This document shows positions 53,791-62,296 of a stretch of 64,000 nt of DNA, piece after piece. Source of the stretch: Clostridia bacterium. Its GTDB lineage: Bacteria; Bacillota; Clostridia; Christensenellales; Aristaeellaceae. The stretch spans positions 32,952-96,951 of the forward strand of contig JAFROK010000050.1 of the NCBI GenBank assembly GCA_017429695.1, written 5' to 3'. Made by a program: the position numbers and the translations under genes. Position 1 is the first letter of the stretch. Every line of letters begins with the position of its first letter. Below the pieces are notes generated by a model. The model saw only the letters and a program-made list of their open reading frames with translations, searched no databases and was not told the DNA's origin.

Positions 53791-55086
53791 ATGAAAATGA
53801 ATAAATGGCTTGCGGCCTTGCTGGCCGCATGGTTCCTCATACCCTTTTTCTCCGCGAAGGCGGAAACGGCACCGGCCTTTACGGTCGATGAAGACGCAGT
53901 GCTCCGGGATATGGATCGCTCCTGGCGGCAGGGATACATGCCGGCGGTGGGCGGAAACAGGTGGACAATGATCCTGCCGGTCCGCTCCGCGGAAGCGGCG
54001 GGCCCTGTGACAGCGGAACTGGTGTTTCCCACGGAACGTTACTCCTTTTTCAGACCCGGAAAGATGACCATGACGGCCCAGCAGGAAACCACAGGAATCT
54101 GGCGGGTACGGTTCTCACTGGACCTGTTTCCGAACCAGAAAAATGCCGATTATCCGTGCGTGATCCGGCTGACGGGAAAGAATAAAGAGGGGAAGGAACT
54201 GGTAACGGAAATTCCGTATACCATCCGGATGCGGGGCGCGACTGAAAGTATTGAAAAGGCGCGGATTGAGATCACGGATGTCCGGGCGGACCTGAATACC
54301 GGCGAAGAGGGAGAAGTGAAAGTGACCGTTACGAATCTCTGCAGCGCTACGGTCATCGAAAACCTGGAGCTGAAGATCAGCGACAGCGCAGGACACATCC
54401 TTCCCCGGGATGCGGAAACGCTGAAGATCGGGACACTGGGCATCGGGGAGAGCATGACTGTTTCCTATCCGGTTACGGTAACGGAAAAGGCCGTGGTGGC
54501 ACCGCATGTGCTGAAACTGGATCTCGCCTGGACGGCCCTGGGACAGGCGGCAAATTATTCAGCGAATTATACGGTGGCAGTCCGGCAGGAGATCCGCATG
54601 GAACAGGGCGGCCTGAAAATGGCGCCGGCGGTAACGGCGGGGGATTCCGTGAGCCTGAGCCTGCCGATTATGAACATGGGAAAGGCGGACATCGTGAATG
54701 TGCTGGCAACGGTGACCCTGCCGGGCATTACGGAACGGCAGAGCGTACTGGTGGGCACGATTCAGCCGGGCGAGACAAAGCAGGCCCAGATGGTGCTGTC
54801 GCCCGCGAAGGATATTACCGGTGACTTTGCCGGGGAAATGACGGTGGAATGCACGGACCAGGACGGGAATCCGGCATCCTTCCGGGTTCCGGTAAACCTG
54901 AAGGTGGAGGCGCCGGTGAAGGTTGACGCCGGAAAAACCGCATCCGGTGAATCCGTAAAAAAAGAAATACCGGCTGCCGTTACATGGGGACTGGCCGGCG
55001 GATGCGGACTGCTGCTGGTTTTGATCATGACCCAGAGCCTGGTGCTGCGCAGGAAAATCCACCGCCTGGAGGAAGAAAAACTCTGA
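53791..55086 (+). CDS. Membrane-anchored extracytoplasmic protein with NEW3/CARDB-like domains
   Basis: A 431-residue protein with a signal peptide (residues 1-24, ending AKAE), an extracellular region made of beta-sandwich repeats, and one C-terminal transmembrane helix (WGLAGGCGLLLVLIMTQSLVL) followed by a basic/acidic tail. The repeats (for example VTVTNLCSATVIENLELKI and LSLPIMNMGKADIVNVLAT) follow the CARDB/NEW3 pattern of Ig-like adhesion domains and COG1361-type efflux partners. ATG 53791 is favoured over GTG 53782 because GGGAG is correctly spaced for it. As last gene of the operon it may be an external partner of the FtsX-type permease. Confidence 0.8.
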   Translation: MKMNKWLAALLAAWFLIPFFSAKAETAPAFTVDEDAVLRDMDRSWRQGYMPAVGGNRWTMILPVRSAEAAGPVTAELVFPTERYSFFRPGKMTMTAQQETTGIWRVRFSLDLFPNQKNADYPCVIRLTGKNKEGKELVTEIPYTIRMRGATESIEKARIEITDVRADLNTGEEGEVKVTVTNLCSATVIENLELKISDSAGHILPRDAETLKIGTLGIGESMTVSYPVTVTEKAVVAPHVLKLDLAWTALGQAANYSANYTVAVRQEIRMEQGGLKMAPAVTAGDSVSLSLPIMNMGKADIVNVLATVTLPGITERQSVLVGTIQPGETKQAQMVLSPAKDITGDFAGEMTVECTDQDGNPASFRVPVNLKVEAPVKVDAGKTASGESVKKEIPAAVTWGLAGGCGLLLVLIMTQSLVLRRKIHRLEEEKL

Positions 55087-55088
55087 GA

Positions 55089-55135
55089 AAACGCCGTTTC
55101 ATCCGGACCGGCATCTGGACGAAACGGTGTTTTTT
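55089..55135 (+). terminator. Rho-independent terminator of the two-component/ABC operon
   Basis: AACGCCGTTTCATCC pairs with GGACGAAACGGTGTT (about 15 bp with one mismatch and one G-T pair) around a 12-base loop, followed by TTTTTT at 55130-55135. Confidence 0.88.
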
Positions 55136-55192
55136 ATGGTTTAATGGAACAGACATGAGGCCGGATTTGACTACTGCGGGAGAATGCAGAAG

Positions 55193-55978
55193 ATGCTTTT
55201 GTTTTTTGATATCGACGGAACACTTTTTGACGATGACCGACACCTGCCGGATTCTGTCAGGCCGGCGATGGAAGCGGCACAAAGGAACGGTCATCAGCTG
55301 ATCATCAACACAGGGCGCACCCTGTGCAATATGGACCACCGGCTGGACTGCCTGCCGCTGGACGGCTGGATCATGGGCTGCGGCACCCGGATCATATATC
55401 ATGAGAAGACGCTGCAAAGCATGGAATATGAACCGGAAGCATCCATGCGGCTGCGGAATCTTTTCCTGGAACTGGGTATTCCGGCGGTATATGAATGCGA
55501 TACGGCGCTGTATTTTGACCCGCGCTCCCCGGCACATCCGGCCATGAAAGGATTCCGGGAGTTTGCGGTGCGAAAGGGAATCCACCGGGAAATTACGGAA
55601 AATGATCCGGAATTCCGGGCGGTGAAGATGTTCTGCTTTGCGGACAGCAGCCAGATTGCCGAACTGGAAAAGGAAACGGCGGCAGTCGGCATGCCGTATA
55701 CATCCATCGACAGATGGCCGGAGGGCTGGGAGATGGTTCCGGCGGGATATTCCAAAGGAAAGGGAATCGATATTCTCCGGGAAAAGCTGGACATGAAGGC
55801 AGAGGAATGCTACGCCTTCGGAGACAGCCGGAACGACCTGACCATGCTGGAACATGCGGGGCACAGCATTGCGATGGGCAACGCGACAGATGACGTGAAA
55901 GCCGTATGCTCCTATGTGACGGACCGACCGGAAAATGACGGGATTGAAAAGGCGATGAAGCATTTCGGGCTGATCTGA
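55193..55978 (+). CDS. Cof-type HAD-IIB phosphatase
   Basis: A 261-residue hydrolase. Motif 1 is FFDIDGTLFDDD with the nucleophilic Asp, motif 2 INTGRT, motif 3 the Lys in SKGKG and motif 4 FGDSRNDLTML. The type IIB cap lies between motifs 2 and 3. Such enzymes dephosphorylate sugar phosphates, pyridoxal phosphate or flavin intermediates; the substrate is not predictable. ATG 55193 is selected because GGGAGA lies 8 bases upstream, while the ATG at 55184 abuts that site. It is a single gene after a strong terminator. Confidence 0.92.
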   Translation: MLLFFDIDGTLFDDDRHLPDSVRPAMEAAQRNGHQLIINTGRTLCNMDHRLDCLPLDGWIMGCGTRIIYHEKTLQSMEYEPEASMRLRNLFLELGIPAVYECDTALYFDPRSPAHPAMKGFREFAVRKGIHREITENDPEFRAVKMFCFADSSQIAELEKETAAVGMPYTSIDRWPEGWEMVPAGYSKGKGIDILREKLDMKAEECYAFGDSRNDLTMLEHAGHSIAMGNATDDVKAVCSYVTDRPENDGIEKAMKHFGLI

Positions 55979-56012
55979 AGACAACTTTACGTATGTCTCT
56001 ACGGAACGTAGG

Positions 56013-56042
56013 TTGCCTGAAACAACCATCCGCTGCTATGCT
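56013..56042 (+). promoter_or_regulatory. Promoter of the XRE-desulfoferrodoxin regulator gene
   Basis: TTGCCT (56013-56018) and TATGCT (56037-56042), spacing 18, ending 23 bases before the start codon. Upstream, CAACTTTACGT (55982-55992) and ACGTAGGTTG (56006-56015) form an imperfect inverted repeat overlapping the -35, a possible autoregulatory operator. Confidence 0.5.
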
Positions 56043-56065
56043 CATCCGGAAAGGAGTGATGACGG

Positions 56066-56665
56066 ATGGACCATTATGTAACAGGTGCAACGATCAGGAC
56101 GCTGCGGGAAAAATACCGGATGACGCAGGCCGAACTGGCGGAGCGGCTTTGCGTGAGCGATAAGGCGGTTTCCAAATGGGAAACGGGACGCGGATTTCCG
56201 GATGTATCCCTGCTGGAGCCGCTGGGAAAGGCGCTGCATGTTTCTGTTCCGGAACTGCTGTGCGGGCAGACGGTCGTCAACAAAAACAGGGCAGCCAACA
56301 TGCTGAAAAGCCTGTTCTATATCTGCCCTGTCTGCGGGAATGTGCTGTTTGCCAGAGGAGACGCACTGATCTCCTGCTGCGGAATTCAGCTTCCGGCGCT
56401 GGAAGCAGAGGAGCCGGACAATGCGCACCGGGTGAATGTTCAGCGGGTGGAAGATGAAATATATGTTTCTTCGGATCACTCCATGGGAAAAGATCATTAT
56501 CTGTCATTTGTGGTATATATGACACCTGACCGCTGCGAAACCATCGTGCTGTATCCGGAAGGAAACGCGGAGGCAAGATTCTTCTATCGCGGAACAGGCT
56601 GGCTGTATTATTATTGCAATCAGCATGGCCTGTTCCGGCAGAAGGTCAGCCGTGCTAAATGCTAA
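56066..56665 (+). CDS. XRE-family regulator fused to a desulfoferrodoxin-like domain
   Basis: A 199-residue protein. Residues 7-60 are a Cro/CI helix-turn-helix (RMTQAELAERLCVSDKAVSKWE). From residue 80 to the end the chain aligns by eye with complete class I desulfoferrodoxin. The N-terminal desulforedoxin-like centre uses Cys87, Cys90, Cys104 and Cys105 (CPVCG...CCG). The superoxide reductase-type iron site has His121, His138, His144, Cys184 and His187 (HSMGKDH and CNQHG), with spacings close to Dfx. The residues before the first His, Glu-Lys in the enzyme, are Asn119-Ala120 here, so a sensor role is more likely than efficient catalysis. GGAG lies 9 bases before the ATG. It probably controls genes by oxygen, superoxide or redox state, perhaps the adjacent hydrogenase. 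Confidence 0.88.
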   Translation: MDHYVTGATIRTLREKYRMTQAELAERLCVSDKAVSKWETGRGFPDVSLLEPLGKALHVSVPELLCGQTVVNKNRAANMLKSLFYICPVCGNVLFARGDALISCCGIQLPALEAEEPDNAHRVNVQRVEDEIYVSSDHSMGKDHYLSFVVYMTPDRCETIVLYPEGNAEARFFYRGTGWLYYYCNQHGLFRQKVSRAKC

Positions 56666-56679
56666 ACAGGCAGTTCAAG

Positions 56680-56712
56680 CAAAATCGGCTCACGTATGAT
56701 GAGCCGATTTTG
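56680..56712. terminator. Bidirectional terminator between regulator and hydrogenase genes
   Basis: Perfect 13-bp inverted repeat CAAAATCGGCTCA / TGAGCCGATTTTG (56680-56692 and 56700-56712) with a 7-base loop; A/T runs at both ends serve both convergent genes. Confidence 0.88.
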
Positions 56713-56766
56713 TAATATCTGACTGATGGCTGATCCCTTTTACATGACAAGATCAGCATGAATCAA

Positions 56767-58290
56767 TCAACGGTCCGCAAATTCTTGTTTCTGCAGCTGG
56801 GGAGGGATTTCTTCCGGATGAATTTCGCCGTCCCGGTGCACGGAGAATTCCGCCATCGGGTATTTTTTCAGGTTGTCCAGAACTTTCCGGTCATCTGCAT
56901 GGCTCAGCAGATCCGCCCGAGCTTTCAGCACAAGATTTTCTGCCTGATGTTTGGAAGGGCCCCCGATGCAGCCTCCCGGGCAGACCATGCCTTCCACGAA
57001 GTCCGCATCCAGCTTTCCTGCGTTCAGCAGCATCATGGCCTTTTTGCATTCATCGCCGCCGGCACAGGTCATCAGCCGGATTCCGGAGGTATCCTCGCCC
57101 ATTTCATCCATGACTTCCAGAACTGCTTTGGCTACGCCGCCGCTGCCGGCAAAGCGCTTACCGAAGAGGGAAGCCTCCTGATAATCCTCTTCAGTTGGTT
57201 CAACAGTTATTCCCCTGGACTCCAGAAGCGCAACAATCTCTCCATAAGTTAAAGCATAATCTGCACGGTCTGCAATGAGTTCGTTCAGAGTCTCGCCTTT
57301 TTTGGCAATGCAGGGTCCGATGAACACGGTGACGCAGTCCGGGTCCAGATGCTTCAGATAGCGGGAAACCGCCACCATGGGGGACACGGTGCCGGATTTG
57401 TTGTTTTCGTAGACTTTGGGGAAATGATGGTGAAGCATCGAGATAAAGGCAGGACAGCAGGATGTGGTCATCACTTTCCCCTCCCTGCGGGCGTGAATCC
57501 ACTCCATCGCCTCAAAGGCGGCGGTCATATCTCCGCCGAGGCCTACCTCCACCATGTCGGCGAAACCGGCCTTTTTCAGGGCGGCCCGGACAGAAGCCAT
57601 GCCGGCCTGACTGCCAAACTGGCCTTCAGTGGCCGGAGCGCACATGGCGATTACCTTTTTGCCGGCCTGAATGGCGCGAATCACATCCACAGCGAAAATC
57701 TTTGAACCGATGGCACCGAAGGGGCAGTTATGGATACAGTGACCGCAGTGGATACACTTTTCCTCATCGATCCGGCAGATGCCGGCTTCGTCATAGAAAA
57801 TTGCGCCGACAGGGCAGGCTTTTTTACAGGGACGCTCCTGGTGGATGATGGCGCCGTAGGGACAAGACTTTGCGCACAGGCCGCAGGATTTGCACTTGGT
57901 GGGATCAATGTGCATTTTGGAATCGCCGGGGGATATGGCGCCGAACCGGCAGACGTTCAGGCAGGCTTTTCCCAGGCAGAAACGGCAGATGTCGGAAACA
58001 AAGTAATCCTGGATCGAACAGTCGTCACAGGCGGCCGGAATGACAGCCACCACATTGTCTGTCAGATGGGCCGGATCCGGATACTGCCCCATGGCCAGGC
58101 GGATCCGGCCCCGGACGATTTCACGTTCCTTATAGACGCAGCAGCGGTACTTTGGTTTGGGACCGGGGCTGACATCATAGACGATTTTCTCGGTGCTTTC
58201 CTGGGTCAGCTTGTTCTCCCAGGCAAGGCGGCAAACTTCCCGCAGAATAAAATGCTTGAGTTCAACAATCCCCTTGTCATTGGTGATCAT
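56767..58290 (-). CDS. [FeFe]-hydrogenase, group B-like, with multiple 4Fe-4S clusters
   Basis: A 507-residue single-subunit hydrogenase. The N-terminal half has a Cys-rich segment (CDDCSIQDYF) followed by ferredoxin-type motifs CKSCGLCAKSC, CKKACPVGAI and CIHCGHCIHNC, giving several 4Fe-4S clusters. The catalytic half has the three H-cluster motifs TSCCPAF, GPCIAKKGE and MVCPGGCIGGP with all binding cysteines kept. The GPCIAKK form and GGCIGGP ending match group B enzymes of anaerobes, whose role (H2 evolution or sensing) is poorly known. ATG 58290 follows AAGGAGAGCG at about 12 bases; GTG 58299 is the alternative. Its neighbour is the redox-sensing regulator at 56066. Confidence 0.92.
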   Translation of the reverse strand: MITNDKGIVELKHFILREVCRLAWENKLTQESTEKIVYDVSPGPKPKYRCCVYKEREIVRGRIRLAMGQYPDPAHLTDNVVAVIPAACDDCSIQDYFVSDICRFCLGKACLNVCRFGAISPGDSKMHIDPTKCKSCGLCAKSCPYGAIIHQERPCKKACPVGAIFYDEAGICRIDEEKCIHCGHCIHNCPFGAIGSKIFAVDVIRAIQAGKKVIAMCAPATEGQFGSQAGMASVRAALKKAGFADMVEVGLGGDMTAAFEAMEWIHARREGKVMTTSCCPAFISMLHHHFPKVYENNKSGTVSPMVAVSRYLKHLDPDCVTVFIGPCIAKKGETLNELIADRADYALTYGEIVALLESRGITVEPTEEDYQEASLFGKRFAGSGGVAKAVLEVMDEMGEDTSGIRLMTCAGGDECKKAMMLLNAGKLDADFVEGMVCPGGCIGGPSKHQAENLVLKARADLLSHADDRKVLDNLKKYPMAEFSVHRDGEIHPEEIPPQLQKQEFADR

Positions 58291-58373
58291 GTTATCCACG
58301 CTCTCCTTTTTTTCTTTTCCCGGTGATCCGGCAATATCATACCACAATCAGACCTGTCGAGGAATGTGCCCGG

Positions 58374-58421
58374 AAAAAAAGTGGGTCAAAAGTTGGTTGC
58401 GAGGCAAAAAGAAAACCCGGA
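58374..58421. repeat. Dispersed repeat, copy A
   Basis: A block with AAAGTGGGTCAAAAGTTGG, then GCGAG, CAAAA and AAAACCCGGA. The same order and nearly the same sequence occur at 62297-62343 in the same orientation. In copy A the downstream terminator stem has decayed to an imperfect GGAATC..GTTGAT/ATCAAC..GGTTCC hairpin. Both copies are followed some 75 bases later by CATTATC. Confidence 0.75.
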
Positions 58422-58455
58422 ATCTGTTGATAAATCAACGGTTCCTTAACTTTCA

Positions 58456-58750
58456 TTATCTGCGTTTCTTTTCACGATACTCGCCCGGGGTCTTTCCGGT
58501 GGTTTCTTTAAATACTTTTGAAAAATGTCCTTGGCTGGAAAAACCAAGATAAGCAGCGATAACAGACGCAGATCTGTCGGTATACCGGAGGAGGCGCTTG
58601 CCTTCTTCTATTTTTTCATTGCGTACAAAGGCAGCCAGCGGAATGCCTGCGTCCTGCGTAAATCTGCGGGACAAGTGCTGACGGCTCAGGAACAGATGGT
58701 CAGCAATCTGTTCGGTTGTGATTGTTTCGGACAGATGATGCTGAATATTC
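58456..58750 (-). pseudogene. AraC-family regulator remnant (DNA-binding domain only)
   Basis: The minus strand encodes about 97 residues of a typical AraC C-terminal domain: TTEQIADHLFLSRQHLSRRF followed by SASVIAAYLGFSSQGHFSKVF and the ending TGKTPGEYREKK. There is no start codon or ribosome binding site in this segment and no ligand-binding domain; sequence upstream on that strand is simply the antisense of rhaD. The domain ends exactly where rhaD begins, so the N-terminal two thirds of the regulator gene were lost in a deletion or inversion. An originally rhamnose-responsive regulator is plausible because rhaD is its neighbour. Confidence 0.85.
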
Positions 58751-59550
58751 TGACAGCTCCCTTTATGGGGAAAATGATACGTACGACGACAAATATGTAT
58801 GATCACGGCTGGGACGAGCGGAACGGTGGTAACATCAGCCTGATGCTGGACGAGAATGATGTTGCGGAATACCTGGATATGGGGAATGTGCTGCGCACGA
58901 TACCGACCGGGTTTACGGCTCCTGAACTGGAAGGAAAGGTTTTCCTGGTCACCGGTACCGGCAAATACTTCAAGAATGTGCAGTATGCTCCGGACGTGAA
59001 CCTGGGCATCGTCCGGCTGAAGGATGCGGGACAGCAGGCAGACCTGCTGTGGGGTTATTCTGATGGCGGACAGTTCACCAGCGAATTCCCGGCCCATATG
59101 ATGAGCCATGTGGCGAGGCTGAAGGTTGATCCGCTGAATCGTGTGGTTATGCACTGTCATCCGGCGAACCTGCTGGCGATGACCTTCGTTCATACGCTGG
59201 ATGAGCGGGAGTTCACCCGGACGCTCTGGCAGATGTGCACGGAGTGCGTGGTGGTATTCCCGGACGGCGTGAACGTACTGCCCTGGATGCTTTGCGGAAC
59301 GAATGAGATCGGTGAAGCTACCGCGGCGAAAATGGAAACTGCGCGGCTGGTGGTTTGGAGCCTGCACGGGATTTATGGCGCGGGGAAAGATCTGGATGAA
59401 ACATTCGGACTGATTGAAACCGCTGAAAAAGCAGCGGAGATCTATATGAAGATTGCTCATCTGCCGCGGATCAACACGATTACGGATGAACAGATGCATC
59501 TGCTGGAAAAGAGATTTGGCATCCGGGCACGGGAAGGTTATCTGGAATAA
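58738..59550 (+). CDS. rhaD: Rhamnulose-1-phosphate aldolase
   Basis: A 270-residue class II aldolase cleaving L-rhamnulose-1-phosphate to dihydroxyacetone phosphate and lactaldehyde. Length and sequence agree with RhaD: GWDERNGGNISLML, the zinc ligands in MHCHPANLLAM, TSEFPAH and the later WSLHGIYGAGKDLDETFGLI. The start is ATG 58738 or 58735 (MMLNILTAPF); neither has a recognisable ribosome binding site, because the region just upstream is the remnant of an AraC gene on the other strand. Expression may therefore be impaired or driven from inside the remnant. Rhamnose is a product of rhamnogalacturonan, so this links to the pectin island, but rhaA and rhaB are not in the window. Confidence 0.93.
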   Translation: MLNILTAPFMGKMIRTTTNMYDHGWDERNGGNISLMLDENDVAEYLDMGNVLRTIPTGFTAPELEGKVFLVTGTGKYFKNVQYAPDVNLGIVRLKDAGQQADLLWGYSDGGQFTSEFPAHMMSHVARLKVDPLNRVVMHCHPANLLAMTFVHTLDEREFTRTLWQMCTECVVVFPDGVNVLPWMLCGTNEIGEATAAKMETARLVVWSLHGIYGAGKDLDETFGLIETAEKAAEIYMKIAHLPRINTITDEQMHLLEKRFGIRAREGYLE

Positions 59551-59597
59551 TCCATGCCGGCGGGAAACGTTTCCCTCCGCTTTTCGTATGAATTTAT

Positions 59598-59626
59598 TTG
59601 TGTCATTACGGGTTATATGGTAGTAT
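59598..59626 (+). promoter_or_regulatory. Promoter for the MMPL transporter gene
   Basis: TTGTGT (59598-59603) and TAGTAT (59621-59626), spacing 17, about 55 bases before the start codon. Confidence 0.6.
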
Positions 59627-59680
59627 ATCTGAGAGAGAAACAAACAAAATACTGCCATGACATGATATGGGGTAATGCTG

Positions 59681-62125
59681 ATGAAAAGGAAACTGGCATC
59701 ATTTGTTGTTGATCACCGTCGGGCCATCTTCGCCCTGATGGTGATTGTTGCGGCTGTCTGTGCGTTTTTGGTCACAAAAGTTGAAACAAATGAAGACCTG
59801 ACAAAATATCTGCCTGACAAATCAGAAATGAAGCAGGGAATAGACATTATGTCAGACGAGTTTCCCGAAGCACAGACCAGCCAGACAATTCGTGTCATGT
59901 TTACCCACCTGAATTCGGAAGAAAAAGAAGACATTCGCGTAAGGCTGCAACGTATCCCGTATGTGACGGGTGTTGCCTGGCAGGCGAATCATCCTGATTA
60001 TAACCGGGATAGCCATACACTGTATGTCGTCAGCACGGACGCAGGTTATAAATCTGCGGAAATGAAAGCCATCAAGAAAGCGCTTGATCAGGATTTTCAG
60101 GGTTATGAGATTGCCTGGCATGACGATGATGTCGGAATTCCCGAAGTGCCGGCATGGATATTGCTCAGCGGGGTTGCTGCTATTCTCATGATTCTGCTTG
60201 TTATGTGCGGATCGTGGATTGAACCTTTTCTCTTCCTTGCCGGAATCGGATTCGCAGTGATTATCAATCAGGGAACCAATATCTTTCAGGGGAGCGTTTC
60301 CACCGTTACCGCTTCGATGTCAGCAATCCTGCAGCTTGTGCTTTCCATGGATTATTCCATTATCCTGAGCAATCGATTCAAACAGGAAAGAGCCAAAAAC
60401 GAAGATGTTGCTGCTTCCATGAAGACAGCGGTCATCAATTCCTTTTCATCGGTCGTTTCCAGCGGAATGACGACGGTTGCCGGACTCCTGATGCTTGTGT
60501 TTATGAGCTTTAAAATCGGCATGGACCTGGGCATTGTCCTGGCGAAAGGCGTTTTCCTGAGTATGTTCTGTGTCCTGGTGATTATGCCGGGAATCCTGAT
60601 TTCCTGTGACGGCCTGATCCGGAAAACGGCCAAGAAATCGCTCCGGATCCCGACAAAAGCCTTTTCGTCGTTTTCAAACAAAAAGCATGCTGCAATTACG
60701 GCTGCGTTTGTGCTTCTGATGGCCGGGGCGCTGTTCCTGCAGCAGCAGACCGGAATCGTATATACAATGCAGCGGGAAGATCCGGTTGCAGATGTTTTTC
60801 CCGCCGACAACACAATGGTGCTTGTTTATCATAATGATGACGAGCCGGCCATTCCCGGAATCTGCGGGACGCTGGAAGCAGACAGCAATGTGAAATCTGT
60901 TGCCTGCTATTATTCAGCGCTTGCCACTCCTTATACGGCGGAGGAAATGGCGCAGAACATACCTGAAATGCAGGATGGTATAAAACTGAACGGTGATCTC
61001 CTTTCCATGATCTATTATCTGCGCTATGCGGGAGATCAGTCTCTGAAAATGACAGCGGAGGAGTTTTTGAACTTCCTTTCCGATCATGTTGCCGGGAATG
61101 AAATGTTTGAGGCATACATGATCGCGGATCAGCGGGAAATGCTTTCACAGATTGGAAATTATGCCGGTATGGTCGGCCTGCTAGCCGGGAACGATCCGAT
61201 GACGCCAAAGCAGATGGCGGACATGTTTTCAGCTTTTTCACCTGATATCAATGAAGAATCACTGGAACTGGCATTCCTGTACAAAGCGGGAATTGAAGAC
61301 GGCGATCCCAGGTGGACAATGACGATGGAGGAACTGTTTAACTTCCTTTATGGTACAGTTCAGCATGATCCGCGGCTCTCACCGCTGCTTGGCGAGGACG
61401 CAAAAGCTGCGCTGTCTGATGCAGAGGAAGAATTAGCTGCCGGGAAAACGCAGCTGGTGGGGGAAACGCATTCCCGAATGATTATCACAACCAAATACCC
61501 GGATGAGGATGAGGAAACATTCAGGTTTATTGACAGGCTTTCTTCAGCATGTGATCAAGAATTCAAAGGGAAATATTATCTTGTCGGCAATTCGGCCATG
61601 AATCTGGAAATGTCGCGCTCCTTCGGGAGTGAGTACCTGTTCATTACAATTCTGACGGCCATTGTGATTTTCCTGATTGTTTCGCTGTCTACCAGATCAT
61701 TTATGATTCCGCTAATCCTTGTATTGATTGTCCAGACCGGCGTTTTTATCACTGTGGCCAGCATCGGCCTTTTCGGGAATACCATTTATTTCCTGGCCCT
61801 GCTGATCGTCCAGTGTATTCTGATGGGTGCAACAATCGATTATGGTATTCTGTTTACAAACTATTACACTGAAAACCGAAAGAATACAGGTAAGCTTGAG
61901 GCGGTCAGGAAGGCTTATGAAGGCGCAATCCATACGATTACCACTTCAGGACTGATCCTGTTTATCGTGCCATCGGTTGTGGGCCGGTTTTTCCAGGATC
62001 CGACAATCACTGCTATCGTGGATACAATCGCTCTTGGATCATTGGCTGCAATCGCATTGATCCTGGTTTGTTTGCCAGGAATTCTCATCACTTTTGATAA
62101 ACTTGTGGACAGGAAACCCCATTGA
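59681..62125 (+). CDS. MMPL/RND-superfamily membrane transporter
   Basis: An 814-residue protein with the duplicated RND plan: one N-terminal helix (residues about 12-33), an external domain, five helices (about 160-325), a second single helix (about 345), a larger external domain and five final helices (about 650-800). The first half has the family pattern LVLSMDYSIILSNRF and the second its counterpart GATIDYGILFTNYYTE, each with the Asp-Tyr pair that carries protons in MmpL proteins. ATG 59681 follows GGGG by 8 bases. It is alone in its unit. Codon choice appears more AT-rich than in the surrounding genes, which may mark horizontal acquisition. Substrate unknown. Confidence 0.9.
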   Translation: MKRKLASFVVDHRRAIFALMVIVAAVCAFLVTKVETNEDLTKYLPDKSEMKQGIDIMSDEFPEAQTSQTIRVMFTHLNSEEKEDIRVRLQRIPYVTGVAWQANHPDYNRDSHTLYVVSTDAGYKSAEMKAIKKALDQDFQGYEIAWHDDDVGIPEVPAWILLSGVAAILMILLVMCGSWIEPFLFLAGIGFAVIINQGTNIFQGSVSTVTASMSAILQLVLSMDYSIILSNRFKQERAKNEDVAASMKTAVINSFSSVVSSGMTTVAGLLMLVFMSFKIGMDLGIVLAKGVFLSMFCVLVIMPGILISCDGLIRKTAKKSLRIPTKAFSSFSNKKHAAITAAFVLLMAGALFLQQQTGIVYTMQREDPVADVFPADNTMVLVYHNDDEPAIPGICGTLEADSNVKSVACYYSALATPYTAEEMAQNIPEMQDGIKLNGDLLSMIYYLRYAGDQSLKMTAEEFLNFLSDHVAGNEMFEAYMIADQREMLSQIGNYAGMVGLLAGNDPMTPKQMADMFSAFSPDINEESLELAFLYKAGIEDGDPRWTMTMEELFNFLYGTVQHDPRLSPLLGEDAKAALSDAEEELAAGKTQLVGETHSRMIITTKYPDEDEETFRFIDRLSSACDQEFKGKYYLVGNSAMNLEMSRSFGSEYLFITILTAIVIFLIVSLSTRSFMIPLILVLIVQTGVFITVASIGLFGNTIYFLALLIVQCILMGATIDYGILFTNYYTENRKNTGKLEAVRKAYEGAIHTITTSGLILFIVPSVVGRFFQDPTITAIVDTIALGSLAAIALILVCLPGILITFDKLVDRKPH

Positions 62126-62296
62126 CCTTTCACAGCGGAAAGGCAATGCAGAAGGTTCCCGATACTTGTTCAATGTATAAGGTCATGTATGGTGAAATCG
62201 AAATTAAAACTCTGAATATGTTGTTAATCCGAAAGATTATATCTATGAAATCCGTAGAGAAACAGTGAATATGGGTAATTGAAATAATGTATCCAG

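Noticed and set aside
58753-59658. Extension of the AraC remnant upstream to a 400-residue protein
   Set aside because: The added part is exactly the antisense of rhaD and has no AraC-type ligand-binding domain; only the last 97 residues are real homology.
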